Of a DNA stretch of 64,000 nucleotides, positions 30,401 to 39,529 are shown in pieces; within the stretch, counting starts at the first letter, position 1, and every line of letters begins with the position of its first letter. The stretch is from Mucilaginibacter sabulilitoris (GTDB lineage Bacteria > Bacteroidota > Bacteroidia > Sphingobacteriales > Sphingobacteriaceae): positions 4,030,001 to 4,094,000 of the forward strand of contig NZ_CP139558.1 in assembly GCF_034262375.1 (NCBI RefSeq), written 5' to 3'. Below the pieces are notes generated by a model that was not told where the DNA came from, ran no database searches, and saw only the letters and a list, made by a program, of their open reading frames with translations. A program made the translations under genes and the position numbers.

Positions 30401-33036
30401 GTAACCAGCATACCCGAAAGATCGCTGCCGGCAGGTGTTTTAATGCCCACATAACCCGTATAAACATTGTAAGGTAATGTGGTTTGCTGTATGCTGAAAT
30501 TACCGCCTGGTTCAAAAACTTTTACCACAAAATTGGCTCTTAACTGTCCCGGCGCTTGTTTTTCTACATTGATATCGGCATTAACAGCGGCAATACCATC
30601 GGCACTAAGTTTACCATCAAATATTGTTTGGGTTTGTGTATTAAAGGCCAGTGTGGGATCGTCAAAAACATAATCAGGATATTTTTTGAAGTTTGTTGCC
30701 TGCGGCGATAAAAACGCGTCGACTTTAGCCTTCAGGCTTTGAGCAGCCCCGCCAAACAGCCATTGCGCGCTTAGCTTGCCATCTGCATTATTGCCTTTGG
30801 TAAGTTCAGTGGCACCACCAAATGTCAGGTTTAGCTTCATGCGGTTTGGCATGATGGTTTCAACCTTAATTTTCTTTTCAAACAAAGCACCGCCAACTTT
30901 TACTTTTGCTGTCCAGTTTCCGGTAGGTGAGGAGGTTTCGGTAGCGGTGTGAAAGCTATAAAAGCCATCAATGGATTTTGTTTGAGTTATGCGTCTGTAA
31001 AGCCTTCCGTTAGGGTCATACAATTCAAACTCTACCGGATGATCGGGTGGAAGGGTTTTCAATTTATCCTCAAGTATAAAGGAAACATATATCGAATCGC
31101 CTGGCCGCCAAACACCGCGCTCTCCGTATATAAAACCCTTCAAACCGCTTTGAACTTCCTCGCCACCTACATTAAAACGGGTGAGGGGCAGGGAGCTTCC
31201 GTCATCAAGCTTTAAATAGCCGCGTTGTGAGCCTTTTTTGGCTACCAGCAAATAAGGTTTCCGTTTAATATCAAACTGAACAATGCCATCGCTGCCTGAT
31301 GTGGTTTTAAAGATCACCTGCTTTTGATAATCCAGCAATTCGAGGTCTACGTTACCCATGGGCTCGGCGCTTAAAATATTAGTTACTGCAACCAGCATAG
31401 TATTGTTTGTACCTCGCTTGGCAATAAGACCAATGTTTGAAGCAATTATATTGCGGGTTGCCCAGCGTTGTTTGGTAAAATACGACGGGGTACAGGCATT
31501 ATCCCTGTCCTGCCATTTGTAGCCATCGGGATAATAGTTATCGTATCTCGACCAAAAATCATCGTCCTCATCATTTACCTTGCCGCTGTTGTTGGTATAA
31601 TCATCGCCTCCGTAGTCGTCATATTCATCGTCGCCGGTTTTTACACCAGTACCAGGGATACTGCAGTTATATAACGAGTATTCTTTCCTGAAACCGATCA
31701 CTACCCTGTAAATAGCGCCAGGTTCGGTGCGTATCATCTGGTCTATATCAAGCATAAACCGGTTCTTTTTGTTCAGATTCAGACCTTTATCACCATCAAG
31801 CCTGATGGTTTTTTGAACGATTGGTTTACCTACCTGCCGCAACTCGGCACCACCATCAAAACCATTATTCTGAAAATATTGCGGCACATTGTTTTCATAT
31901 ATTTTAATGATACTTACATCAACCGCGTTCAGGTTAACCGCCTCAAAAGGCATCATGAGCCTGCCCGAATCTGGCAATATTACACCCTTGCCGGGGATGG
32001 TTACGTTTGGTAACCTATTTTCGAAGAATACATTGGCAGTGTAAGTTTTAGTGATCTTTTTATGCGATATGTTTTCAACCCCTTCATTTACAAATACGCT
32101 GTAATTGCCCTGCAGCCGCTCTGGAGCATAAACCTTTACCATGCTGCCATCAATGGTATAGGCTGCATCCGCAATATTGGTAATGCCAATTAAACCATTA
32201 AGTTCCTGACCAACCATTATGGCATCAGAGAATTGAACCAGTACATACTGATCATTATCCTGCACTGCGCGAATATCAAGCACTTTAAAATCGCCGATAG
32301 CAGGCACATCAAAACGTTGATTACCATTTTTATTTACCTGTAAGCTATTCCCATCCCAGTTAACAGTTAAAGGCGTCACCTTGCCCGATTGTCTTTTTAG
32401 GCCCGTTATTTTAAAATGGTGGGTTTTGATGCCGGTATTGTGTTCCCATGTTATTTTAACGGGGAACTCGTAATTTACTGTGATTAGTTTTTCAATAAGG
32501 GAAGGGTCTTCGGTATCGGCGGTTTGTACAGTACCATCCAGCCTCATTTCATCTGTGGAGGTGCTGGTGGCGGTTTGTAAACCATTAAAGCTTACGTTAA
32601 AATCGGGCCTTATAACCTGGAAGCCAAATTTAAAATGATCAAATTTTTCGGGCACCTTTATTAACTGGCCCAGGTTAAAATCGGCGGTATAGTTTTTTTC
32701 GGGATCAAGTTTGCCGGAGGGCTTAAACTCAATGGTACGGGCATCCACCCAATAAGCTTTTCCCTTTATTGAAGGCGAAAAATCAAAAAGATAATTAAGT
32801 TGTTCATTTTGCTGATGGGTAACCTGAACCTGACTGGCCAGACGTATCCTGATAGTGCTCTCTTTAGAGATAACACCGGTGGTATATGATTCAATGTATT
32901 TACTAAAAGCGGGATCGACCTTTACTTTTTTGCGGCCGTTGGCAACAATGTAAATCACCAATAAAACCAGCACAATTGATGTGCTGACAGTAATAAGGAT
33001 TTTACGTCTGCGGAATCTGGTATATCCGTTCTCCAT
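27439..33036 (-). CDS. Alpha-2-macroglobulin-like protein with thioester motif
   Basis: The 1865-residue protein has one N-terminal membrane segment (residues about 10-32) and no lipobox, so it is probably anchored in the inner membrane with a periplasmic body. Macroglobulin-type beta domains fill the first 1100 residues. An acidic, low-complexity linker rich in Asp and Tyr (near residues 475-515) interrupts them. The thioester motif PHGCVEQT is present with Cys1416 and Gln1419, and an alpha-helical thioester domain and a receptor-type domain follow. Family knowledge: such proteins trap proteases that reach the periplasm. The frequent partner penicillin-binding protein PbpC is not adjacent. 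The 3' end is 41 bp from the IS1182 element, which did not damage it. Confidence 0.92.
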   Translation of the reverse strand: MENGYTRFRRRKILITVSTSIVLVLLVIYIVANGRKKVKVDPAFSKYIESYTTGVISKESTIRIRLASQVQVTHQQNEQLNYLFDFSPSIKGKAYWVDARTIEFKPSGKLDPEKNYTADFNLGQLIKVPEKFDHFKFGFQVIRPDFNVSFNGLQTATSTSTDEMRLDGTVQTADTEDPSLIEKLITVNYEFPVKITWEHNTGIKTHHFKITGLKRQSGKVTPLTVNWDGNSLQVNKNGNQRFDVPAIGDFKVLDIRAVQDNDQYVLVQFSDAIMVGQELNGLIGITNIADAAYTIDGSMVKVYAPERLQGNYSVFVNEGVENISHKKITKTYTANVFFENRLPNVTIPGKGVILPDSGRLMMPFEAVNLNAVDVSIIKIYENNVPQYFQNNGFDGGAELRQVGKPIVQKTIRLDGDKGLNLNKKNRFMLDIDQMIRTEPGAIYRVVIGFRKEYSLYNCSIPGTGVKTGDDEYDDYGGDDYTNNSGKVNDEDDDFWSRYDNYYPDGYKWQDRDNACTPSYFTKQRWATRNIIASNIGLIAKRGTNNTMLVAVTNILSAEPMGNVDLELLDYQKQVIFKTTSGSDGIVQFDIKRKPYLLVAKKGSQRGYLKLDDGSSLPLTRFNVGGEEVQSGLKGFIYGERGVWRPGDSIYVSFILEDKLKTLPPDHPVEFELYDPNGRLYRRITQTKSIDGFYSFHTATETSSPTGNWTAKVKVGGALFEKKIKVETIMPNRMKLNLTFGGATELTKGNNADGKLSAQWLFGGAAQSLKAKVDAFLSPQATNFKKYPDYVFDDPTLAFNTQTQTIFDGKLSADGIAAVNADINVEKQAPGQLRANFVVKVFEPGGNFSIQQTTLPYNVYTGYVGIKTPAGSDLSGMLVTDKDHQVDIADVDVNGNALTGTRNVQLELYKVHWRWWWDQTGDETSNFTQDKYNKLIKTESIQLNNGRGKWTLRIPKADWGRYLIKVKDEQTGHSTGKFIYVDWPNWSERLQQTNPTEAAMLSFTSDKPSYKVGEQATLTIPTAADGRALISLENGSKVLKTTWIDTKKGQTQYRFTVDETMAPNVFVNVTLLQRHSQTVNDLPIRMYGAIPLQVDNPETILKPVISMPDKIRPETQSAITVSEASGKEMTYTIAIVDEGLLDITNYKTPDPHDAFYAREALGVKTWDLFDYVIGAFGGGLERILSIGGDGNLGTNKNVSVNRFKPVVKFMGPFHLSKGEKQTTPFKLPQYVGSVKAMVIAGHDGGYGMAEKAVAVKKPLMILATLPRVLGPSEKVQLPVTVFAMEPNIKTVTITVQSNAFSNLTGNNSQTLTFAKTGDQLVTFDLNVKDFVGVGKVKIIAKSGSETAAYDVELNVRNPNPPVTRILEKELKPGETWNTAYQAVGINGTNKNTLEIASIPPLNLDKRLDYLIDYPHGCVEQTTSAAFPQLYLDQLLDLSPRQKAESERNIKATIARLNGFQVQGGGLSYWPDGGNADEWGTNYAGHFMLAAQAKGYSMPLGFLEQWKKYQKQKAVIWAPDSRSFYGDDLNQAYRLYLLALARSPELGAMNRLREFKYLSVEAKWRLAAAYKLAGQPEMGLRMVAGLPTNIKPYYTMYGTYGSDLRDEAMILETLTLLGQQQRAAGLLRTVAARLSQDDWYSTQTTAYSLIAIAQYCGQNKSDGKLTFNYQAGAAKANVNSSSYMWQTGLSVTGGKVSLKNNGANRLYVRLIQKGQPSSGLDVKTFIDPQIMQMRIGYFTMSGKPIDPSSLKQGTDFVAQVNIKNPGRRGRYDNLALTQIFPSGWEILNSRMLNNDEAFKSSPSDYRDIRDDRVNTYFSLTEGKEVTYYVMLNAAYAGHYYLPAVYCEAMYNHSINSLIKGQWVDVTK

Positions 33037-33114
33037 AAATAGGTTTATTTAAGATCATGTAAATTAAAAAATTTATGATAATAAATAATTAAACGGAGAA
33101 CTTATTTTATTGAG

Positions 33115-33519
33115 CTATAATATCATAACCCCAGGTTTGTTTAATACCGGGATCTTAATAAAATTCATTTCTACGATACTTTCGGGCAGGAAAATGAACT
33201 TTTTATCATAAATGTTTTTATTAATATAATAGCTGAGCCAATATTCATTATTAAGACCGAACGTTTGCTCATCAATAGGTTCAATAAGTTTGAATGATTG
33301 TTCCTTAACCTCCGGAAACATGTGTCGTAAAGTTGAGGTTTTTACCTGCACGCCATCTTTTTCACCATATCCCTTAGAGGTAACCAGCACATTTTCAATT
33401 GGCTGGTTTTTAAGATTGATAAGATAAACATACCATATCTTGCTTTCTATACTCTCGCTCTCAAGTGCTACGGCGATAGCAATATCCTGTACGTTATTTT
33501 CGGGAAGGTCTTTTATCAT
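33115..33519 (-). CDS. Conserved hypothetical protein
   Basis: The 134-residue protein is not recognised as a named family with a known role. It has no signal peptide or membrane segment. It is mixed alpha/beta with YVYLINLKNQPIENVLVTSKGYG near residues 30-52, which reads like a beta-sandwich core, and a C-terminus of alternating hydrophobic residues. It lies 62 bp downstream of topA on the same strand with a hairpin between, and 78 bp upstream of the macroglobulin-like gene. The coding pattern is convincing; the function is unknown. Confidence 0.7.
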   Translation of the reverse strand: MIKDLPENNVQDIAIAVALESESIESKIWYVYLINLKNQPIENVLVTSKGYGEKDGVQVKTSTLRHMFPEVKEQSFKLIEPIDEQTFGLNNEYWLSYYINKNIYDKKFIFLPESIVEMNFIKIPVLNKPGVMIL

Positions 33520-33538
33520 ATCATTTGGAGTTTTGAGC

Positions 33539-33569
33539 GCTGAGTTTTGAATTTAGAGTTAAACTCAGC
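33539..33569 (-). terminator. Hairpin between topA and the downstream gene
   Basis: GCTGAGTTT (33539-33547) pairs with AAACTCAGC (33561-33569) around a 13-base loop just after the topA stop on the - strand. No T-tract is seen in that direction, so it may only reduce readthrough. Confidence 0.4.
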
Positions 33570-33581
33570 ACCCTCACTAAT

Positions 33582-35984
33582 TTATTTTTTCTTGGGCGCT
33601 GCCTTTTTCTTGGCCGGAGCTTTTTTTGCTGCTGGTTTTGCAGCCGCGGCTACTTTAGCTTTACCAAACCGTCCTTTTTTTGCATCCTTGGGCATTGCAT
33701 CGGCCAAGGCTTTACATTCCTCATAAGTAAGAGTCAATGGATCCCTGTCCTTAGGAATTTTAACGTTCAGCTTGCCAAACTCAATATACGCGCCCCAACG
33801 TCCGTTTAATATTTTCACATCCGGATCTTCATCAAAAGCCTTGATAAGCTTCTCGGCATCTTTTTTTCGTTTGGCATTAATTAACTCTATTGCCTGTTCT
33901 TCAGTAACGTCTAACGGGTCAATTTCTTTTGGTAAAGAAACAAAGGCACTGTTATGGCTTATATATGGCCCGAAACGACCGATAGCCACTTTCATTATCT
34001 TGCCTTCATATTCGCCAACAACTTTTGGCAGCTTAAATAATTCAAGCGCTTCGTCAAGGGTGATGGTTTCTATACTTTGACCATTTCTTAAGCTTGCATA
34101 CAAAGGTTTTTCCTCTTTATTTTCGTCGGTAGCGCTTTCACCTACCTGTACAAACGGGCCATAGCGACCAATACGTACAGATACTTTTTTACCGCTTTCG
34201 GGATGGACACCTAATTCGCGTTCGCCGGTAGCTTTGTCGGCGGTTTCAATGGTGCTTTGTACTTCTTTGTGAAAAGGGTTGTAAAAGTCGTGAAGCATCG
34301 CTGTCCACTCCTTAAGCCCCTGTGCTATTTCGTCAAATTGTTTTTCAACGCTGGCGGTAAAGTTAAAATCAACAATATCATTAAAATATTGTACCAGGAA
34401 GTCGTTCACTACAGCGCCAATATCGGTAGGGAATAGCTTACCTCGTTCGGCTCCTGTGTTCTCTGTTCTGGTTTCTTTAACTATCGCTTCACCTTTTAAG
34501 GTTAATACCCTAAAGTTGCGTGTTTTACCTTCGCGCTCTTCTTTAACCACATATCCACGGTTTTGGATGGTTGATATGGTAGGGGCGTAGGTTGACGGAC
34601 GGCCTATGCCCAGTTCTTCCAGTTTTTTAACCAGACTTGCCTCAGTATAGCGCGCCGGCGGACGAGAGAAGCGTTCGGTAGCCGACATTTCCTGAAGGGC
34701 CAGGCGCTGACCGCGGGTTAACGGTGGTAACATGGCGTTTTCTCCGTCTTGCTGGGTATCTTCCTCGTCATCTTCCGATTCAAGGTAAACTTTCAGGAAA
34801 CCGTCAAACTTCATTACTTCGCCATTGGCAATTAATTCTTCTTTACGGCTTGATATACTGATTTTTGCAGTGGTTTTCTCAAACTGGGCTTCACTCATTT
34901 GCGAAGCGATGGCACGTTTCCAGATCAGTTCATATAAGCGTTTTTCGGCCGAATCTCCATCAATAGTATGGTTATTGAAATAAGTAGGCCTTATGGCTTC
35001 GTGTGCTTCCTGCGCGCTGGCGTTCTTGGTTTTATATTTACGGTGATGGTGGTATTTTTCGCCATAGGCAGATACGATCTCCTGCTGGGCAGCATTTAAC
35101 GCGGTTTCAGACAAATTAACTGAATCTGTACGCATATAGGTTATATAACCCGATTCGTAAAGCCTTTGGGCAACCTGCATGGTACGTGCTACAGAATAGC
35201 CCAGTTTTCTGCTGGCTTCCTGTTGCAGGGTGGAGGTTGTAAACGGAGCCGCAGGCGAACGTTTGGCTGGTTTTGTTTCTAATGAACGTACATCAAAATC
35301 GGCACCAAGGCAATCATTTAAGAATTTTTCAGCATCTTCCTGTTGAGCAAAACGCTCGGGCAGTTCGGCTTTAAATGCTTCTTTGCCTTTACCAAATATG
35401 GCTACAATTTTAAAAGCAGCTTCTGATTTAAATTTGTTAATATCTCTTTCGCGGTCAACAATTAACCTTACGGCTACTGATTGTACACGCCCGGCAGAAA
35501 GCGATGGTTTAACCTTTTTCCATAAAACAGGAGAGAGCTCAAAGCCTACAAGCCTATCGAGCACCCGGCGTGCTTGCTGGGCATTTACCAGGTTATAATC
35601 AATTTTACGCGGGGTATCAATGGCTCGTAAAATGGCTGGTTTTGTTATTTCATGGAAAACAATACGTTTAGTAGTTGCGTCCTTTAAACCCAATGTTTCA
35701 AATAAATGCCAGGATATAGCTTCTCCCTCACGGTCCTCGTCCGATGCGAGCCAAACCATTTCGGCTTCTTTAGCTAATTTCTTTAACTCGCTCACCACCT
35801 GTTTTTTGTCAGATGGTACTTCGTATTTTTGAGTGAAGTTATTAGCTATGTCAATCGCATCTTCAGACTTTACCAGGTCACGAATATGGCCATAACTTGA
35901 CTTTACTGTAAAGTCTTTACCAAGATATCCTTCGATAGTTTTGGCTTTCGCCGGTGATTCAACAATGAGTAGGTTTTTGGCCAT
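33582..35984 (-). CDS. topA: DNA topoisomerase I
   Basis: The 800-residue type IA topoisomerase relaxes negative supercoils. The N-terminal Toprim domain begins LLIVESPAKAKTIEGYLG, with the acidic DEDREGEAISWH motif. The active-site tyrosine is Tyr283 in YITYMRTDS. Three C-terminal Topo_C repeats (ESGKKVSVRIGRYGPFVQVG; KVAIGRFGPYIS; KILNGRWGAYIEFG) replace the zinc fingers of the E. coli enzyme, as is usual in this phylum. It ends in a Lys/Ala-rich tail of about 40 residues, probably a nonspecific DNA-binding extension. The 176-bp spacer to mnmA shows nothing recognisable. Confidence 0.97.
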   Translation of the reverse strand: MAKNLLIVESPAKAKTIEGYLGKDFTVKSSYGHIRDLVKSEDAIDIANNFTQKYEVPSDKKQVVSELKKLAKEAEMVWLASDEDREGEAISWHLFETLGLKDATTKRIVFHEITKPAILRAIDTPRKIDYNLVNAQQARRVLDRLVGFELSPVLWKKVKPSLSAGRVQSVAVRLIVDRERDINKFKSEAAFKIVAIFGKGKEAFKAELPERFAQQEDAEKFLNDCLGADFDVRSLETKPAKRSPAAPFTTSTLQQEASRKLGYSVARTMQVAQRLYESGYITYMRTDSVNLSETALNAAQQEIVSAYGEKYHHHRKYKTKNASAQEAHEAIRPTYFNNHTIDGDSAEKRLYELIWKRAIASQMSEAQFEKTTAKISISSRKEELIANGEVMKFDGFLKVYLESEDDEEDTQQDGENAMLPPLTRGQRLALQEMSATERFSRPPARYTEASLVKKLEELGIGRPSTYAPTISTIQNRGYVVKEEREGKTRNFRVLTLKGEAIVKETRTENTGAERGKLFPTDIGAVVNDFLVQYFNDIVDFNFTASVEKQFDEIAQGLKEWTAMLHDFYNPFHKEVQSTIETADKATGERELGVHPESGKKVSVRIGRYGPFVQVGESATDENKEEKPLYASLRNGQSIETITLDEALELFKLPKVVGEYEGKIMKVAIGRFGPYISHNSAFVSLPKEIDPLDVTEEQAIELINAKRKKDAEKLIKAFDEDPDVKILNGRWGAYIEFGKLNVKIPKDRDPLTLTYEECKALADAMPKDAKKGRFGKAKVAAAAKPAAKKAPAKKKAAPKKK

Positions 35985-36175
35985 TTAAGCAGTTATTTTT
36001 TTGCAAATAAAACATAAAGAAAGGGAAACGCAAGAAGAAAATTGAAATGATGTAAAGTTGAAATACTCCAAACTTGTTTTAGAGGAGGGGAAATGTTGAA
36101 AATATATAAAGCCTAAAAGCTACTTACAGGCAATAAAAAAAGATTGCAACATTTTAGTATTACACCAAGCGATAT

Positions 36176-37264
36176 CTACATCAGGAAACCGCCGCCCAGC
36201 AGGTCATTGCCTTCATAAAAAACAGCAGACTGTCCGGGCGCGATGCCTGATACGGTATGATGAAAATCAACTTTCATATGTTCGCCCATTTGTACTATGG
36301 TGCTTTGTGTGCCGGCATCTTTATACCGTATTTTGGTAATAGCCTCTAAAGGTTCGTTTATAGCAGCATATTTAACCAGGTTAAGGTTTTTAACCCAGGC
36401 TTGCTTGCGTTCCAGCTCATCGGCGGTACCTAATACAACAGTATTGGTTTGCGGATCAATGGCGGTAACAAACATGGGCTGACCTAATGCTATACCCAAA
36501 CCTTTACGCTGACCAATGGTATAAAACGGATATCCCTGGTGTTTACCTACAATGGTGCCGTTTGTGAGAACGAAATTACCTGCGCCGATCCGTTCATCCA
36601 GATCTTCAACTTTGTGCCTTAAAAAGGCTCTGTAGTCGTTATCGGGTACAAAGCATATTTCATAGCTTTCGCTTTTGCCCGCGAGCTCAACCTGGCCCAT
36701 ATCCATGGCCATTTGCCTGATCTCAGGTTTAGAGAAACTGCCTAAAGGGAATTTAGTACGTGCTAAATTTTGTTGCGAAACACCCCAAAGCACGTATGAC
36801 TGGTCTTTATTTTCATCTTTGCCTTTTGATATTACATAGCGGCCATTATCCTGCAAACGGATGTTGGCGTAATGACCGGTAGCAATAAATTCACAATCGA
36901 GTTTGTCGGCACGTTTTAAAAGAGCGTCCCATTTAATATGGGTATTGCATAAAACACATGGGTTAGGGGTACGGCCGGCAAGGTACTCATCAACGAAGTT
37001 ATCAATCACAAAATCGCCAAACTCACTCCTGATGTCCAGGATATAATGCGGGAAGCCATAACCTACCGCCAGCGCGCGCGCATCATTGATACTGTCAAGA
37101 CTGCAGCAGCCGGTTTCTTTTGAACTACCACCAGATGATGCATAGTCCCAGGTTTTCATAGTAAGCCCAATAACTTCATAACCCTGCTCATGCAGCATTA
37201 CTGCTGCTACCGAACTATCAACACCACCGCTCATTGCCACTAAGATCCTGCCATGCTTACTCAT
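36176..37264 (-). CDS. mnmA: tRNA-specific 2-thiouridylase MnmA
   Basis: The 362-residue enzyme makes 2-thiouridine at wobble position 34 of Lys, Glu and Gln tRNAs. It has the ATP-pyrophosphatase loop MSGGVDSS (residues 11-18), the first catalytic cysteine Cys103 in NPCVLC, and the second, Cys204, in SYEICFV. The central and C-terminal beta-barrel domains are complete. Its promoter region is directly followed by the transposon inserted at 37344-37351, 80 bp before its start codon, so the insertion has replaced the distal upstream DNA and may affect expression. Confidence 0.97.
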   Translation of the reverse strand: MSKHGRILVAMSGGVDSSVAAVMLHEQGYEVIGLTMKTWDYASSGGSSKETGCCSLDSINDARALAVGYGFPHYILDIRSEFGDFVIDNFVDEYLAGRTPNPCVLCNTHIKWDALLKRADKLDCEFIATGHYANIRLQDNGRYVISKGKDENKDQSYVLWGVSQQNLARTKFPLGSFSKPEIRQMAMDMGQVELAGKSESYEICFVPDNDYRAFLRHKVEDLDERIGAGNFVLTNGTIVGKHQGYPFYTIGQRKGLGIALGQPMFVTAIDPQTNTVVLGTADELERKQAWVKNLNLVKYAAINEPLEAITKIRYKDAGTQSTIVQMGEHMKVDFHHTVSGIAPGQSAVFYEGNDLLGGGFLM

Positions 37265-37343
37265 AATGCTGCAAAGATACCTTTTTGATTTTTATGTTGA
37301 TACATTGTAAGGTCAACAGAGGGTAAAATGAATATCCGGTAGT

Positions 37344-37351
37344 AAATATTA
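37344..37351. repeat. Target site duplication, left copy (AAATATTA)
   Basis: AAATATTA directly precedes the left terminal inverted repeat and is repeated exactly at 41202-41209, directly after the right one. The AT-rich 8-bp size lies within the range described for IS982-like elements. Confidence 0.92.
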
Positions 37352-37371
37352 ACCCGTTGGCGGAATTAATT
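37352..37371. repeat. Left terminal inverted repeat, 20 bp
   Basis: Exact inverse of 41182-41201. Similarity stops immediately inside (GGCCGGCC here, TCACTTTAAG on the inner side of the right copy), so 20 bp is the full length. Confidence 0.93.
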
Positions 37372-37466
37372 GGCCGGCCAAATGCCTTTTATTCAGCTAT
37401 TAACCAAATATAGGGCCGAAAGGAAAAATTGCAAGTTTAAAAACTCTGATGCTTTCGATAGTAAGG

Positions 37467-37931
37467 TCAATGCTTTATATTACAAAAGCAATCATGAGGA
37501 TGGGGACAAAACCAAACAAATATATACCATGTAAGAACAAGTAATCCCACAATTCCTGCAAACCATGTACCTCGAACAATAAAGTTCTCGTTTCGTTGTG
37601 ATCGTTTTAAAGTTCGGTCAGAAATCTCATCTACCGCTTTTTTTCTTTCATTTTGTATTTTATAGCCTCCAGTTTCCATAAAATATCTACCATCAAACGT
37701 TGCCATAAATTCATCAACAATCTGTCGATTGTATTCATTTACACCGTATGTTACAGATTCTTTAAGTAAATAGCCATCTTTTTCAAGTTTTAGAACTATT
37801 TCATTAAATTCTTTTGTCTCATAATTCGGAAACGAATTGCGAAATTCTTCATAACCTATACGTGTATTATTAATGGAAATGAGAGCAGTTAAAACCTGAT
37901 CTAATTTTTCAAAGGGTGATAATGTACTCAT
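37467..37931 (-). CDS. Hypothetical protein with winged-helix-like start and C-terminal membrane segment (transposon passenger)
   Basis: The 154-residue protein is not recognised. Residues 1-60 (LDQVLTALISIN to EFNEIVLKLEKDGYLLKES) read like a small winged-helix or helical domain. After a charged stretch comes one membrane helix (VGLLVLTWYIFVWF, near residues 131-145), and the protein ends in a short Cys/His-rich tail CPHPHDCFCNIKH. The tail could bind a metal, but no family supports this. It is the last gene of the - strand passenger operon, 31 bp after the DUF4468 gene. Confidence 0.7.
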   Translation of the reverse strand: MSTLSPFEKLDQVLTALISINNTRIGYEEFRNSFPNYETKEFNEIVLKLEKDGYLLKESVTYGVNEYNRQIVDEFMATFDGRYFMETGGYKIQNERKKAVDEISDRTLKRSQRNENFIVRGTWFAGIVGLLVLTWYIFVWFCPHPHDCFCNIKH

Positions 37932-37962
37932 GAGAGATTATTGATTGGTCTTCTTGTGTAAA

Positions 37963-38478
37963 CTACCAATCATTTTTAGTAGTTGTTTGTACAAAAGCCT
38001 TGTTAATTGATGCTGTCAAATTGTATATTTCCTCATTACATTTTTTTTGTAATGCTGCATATTGTCTTTTAATAATGCCTTTTGCACCCCAAGGAGTTTT
38101 TAAGACTTCACCATTTTTAATTATACCATAACCAGAATGTTCAAAAACTCCTATGTCATATTTTATTTTTCCGTTTTTGAAATAAAGCTTTATGGTGTAA
38201 TCAATATATTCAACTTTAGTTCCTGCGAGTAGGGCAGTTGTTGCTTTGCCTATAATAGTTCCTGCTTCTTTGTCTTGAACTTGGATAACTGATTTTGAAT
38301 TTTTGTAAGTATTACCGAACCATTCAAGTCCAGTTGAGTATAATTGATCTTTGGTTCGAGTACTATCCAATTTGATGATGTTAGTAGTATCGATAGCAGT
38401 GCCTGACACTTCTATTGATTGTGCTTTTGTATGTATGGAGAAAAAAATTACAAAGCTAAAAAGGAATAGGTATTTCAT
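37963..38478 (-). CDS. DUF4468-like secreted protein (transposon passenger)
   Basis: The 171-residue protein has a signal peptide ending KAQS. It is followed by a domain resembling DUF4468, a TBP-like-fold domain common in this phylum, with LYSTGLEWFGNTYKNSKSVI and QDKEAGTIIGKA near residues 45-82. Family function is unknown; members are usually periplasmic or outer-membrane-associated. It sits in a four-gene operon inside the transposon, 34 bp after the upstream gene. Such a domain as transposon cargo is unusual in my knowledge. Confidence 0.75.
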   Translation of the reverse strand: MKYLFLFSFVIFFSIHTKAQSIEVSGTAIDTTNIIKLDSTRTKDQLYSTGLEWFGNTYKNSKSVIQVQDKEAGTIIGKATTALLAGTKVEYIDYTIKLYFKNGKIKYDIGVFEHSGYGIIKNGEVLKTPWGAKGIIKRQYAALQKKCNEEIYNLTASINKAFVQTTTKNDW

Positions 38479-38512
38479 TTTACTTATTTAATTTAAATGA
38501 ACAAGAGTTGTA

Positions 38513-39058
38513 TTAAACACCAATTCTTATTACCAAATAATCTTCATGTTGATTTAACATATCGTTATGATCTTTTAAAACCCTTACTGGGAATTTCTTT
38601 GTATCAACTTTTCTTGCTACTTCTTTTTTATCAATTGCGTTAACAGCACTTGTCTCTAAATTTTCGTTGAATGTTAACGAAATGTCCGGAACGATGTCGT
38701 TAAACGCATAGGTAACAACATTCAAATCCACAATTTTATTTCTACTAATGTGAGTACCATAAAGTTCTTTATAATAAGAATTTGTTAACTTATTATAATT
38801 TAGTTTTGGCGGAGTAACACTACTCATTATGAATTGCTTACATAGTTCCAAGTTTATTTTATGAGATAAAATATTTGCGTCTTTTCTCGTTTTCGCCAGT
38901 AGAAAAACTGGAAATAAATATTCATTATCAGAATCTGTAGCCAGAAAATGATACTCAACGTAATATTCGTCCATTACAAAGTTTTTATTATAGTAATAAA
39001 CTAAGATATTTAAAATTTTGCTAAACCAAGATTTTATATTATTAAGTAGTTTTTTCAT
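38513..39058 (-). CDS. Hypothetical protein (transposon passenger)
   Basis: The protein of 181 residues starts MKKLLNNIKSWFSKIL. The ATG at 39058 is preferred over a TTG seven codons upstream. The family is not recognised. The first 30 residues form a basic amphipathic helix followed by VMDEYYVEYHFLATDSDNEYLFPVFLLAKTRKDA. The rest is alpha/beta with many Asn and Lys residues, reflecting high AT content. No signal peptide or membrane helix is certain. Its place between a secreted and a membrane protein gene in one operon suggests a joint role at the envelope (inference). Confidence 0.65.
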   Translation of the reverse strand: MKKLLNNIKSWFSKILNILVYYYNKNFVMDEYYVEYHFLATDSDNEYLFPVFLLAKTRKDANILSHKINLELCKQFIMSSVTPPKLNYNKLTNSYYKELYGTHISRNKIVDLNVVTYAFNDIVPDISLTFNENLETSAVNAIDKKEVARKVDTKKFPVRVLKDHNDMLNQHEDYLVIRIGV

Positions 39059-39118
39059 ACTTAATAATATAATACACAATTACTTAGAAATGAATCCTGT
39101 TAATCTATTTATAATGAT

Positions 39119-39505
39119 TTAAATAGCCTTTGAATATGCTGATATATCATTGTTTATTGCTGATTCATCGTAGATAGTTAATCCTCTGCCATCTGCTCCC
39201 AATATTCCCTTTCTACTCATTGAATAATACATCCTTCCGAAATTTAAAGCCTGCGCAAAATCCTTTCTTTTTAAGGCATTAAGGTAATTGCCCAATGCTT
39301 TCAGCAATAAGAAATATCTGAAGTATAAGTAACCATAAATTGCTAAACAAGCTATTATTGAGAATATTATATAACTTGGTATTTGTTCTTCTGTGACCTT
39401 AAAGAACTTAAAACCACCGATTGCAGCAAGTATTAATATTGGTAGAAATGCGTAGCGTACAAAATTAAATGTAGCTCTTAATGCGCTTAATTTATTTTCT
39501 AACAT
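39119..39505 (-). CDS. Hypothetical two-helix membrane protein (transposon passenger)
   Basis: The 128-residue protein has two membrane helices (about residues 17-30, AFLPILILAAIGGF, and 45-65, IIFSIIACLAIYGYLYF), then a soluble C-terminal half with KRKDFAQALNFGRMYYSMSRKGILG that resembles a single TPR-like helix pair. It is the first gene of the - strand operon, divergent from the XRE gene; a palindrome lies between them at 39530-39549. The function is not recognised. Confidence 0.68.
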   Translation of the reverse strand: MLENKLSALRATFNFVRYAFLPILILAAIGGFKFFKVTEEQIPSYIIFSIIACLAIYGYLYFRYFLLLKALGNYLNALKRKDFAQALNFGRMYYSMSRKGILGADGRGLTIYDESAINNDISAYSKAI

Positions 39506-39529
39506 TGTTTTAGTTTAAGTTCTGCAATT

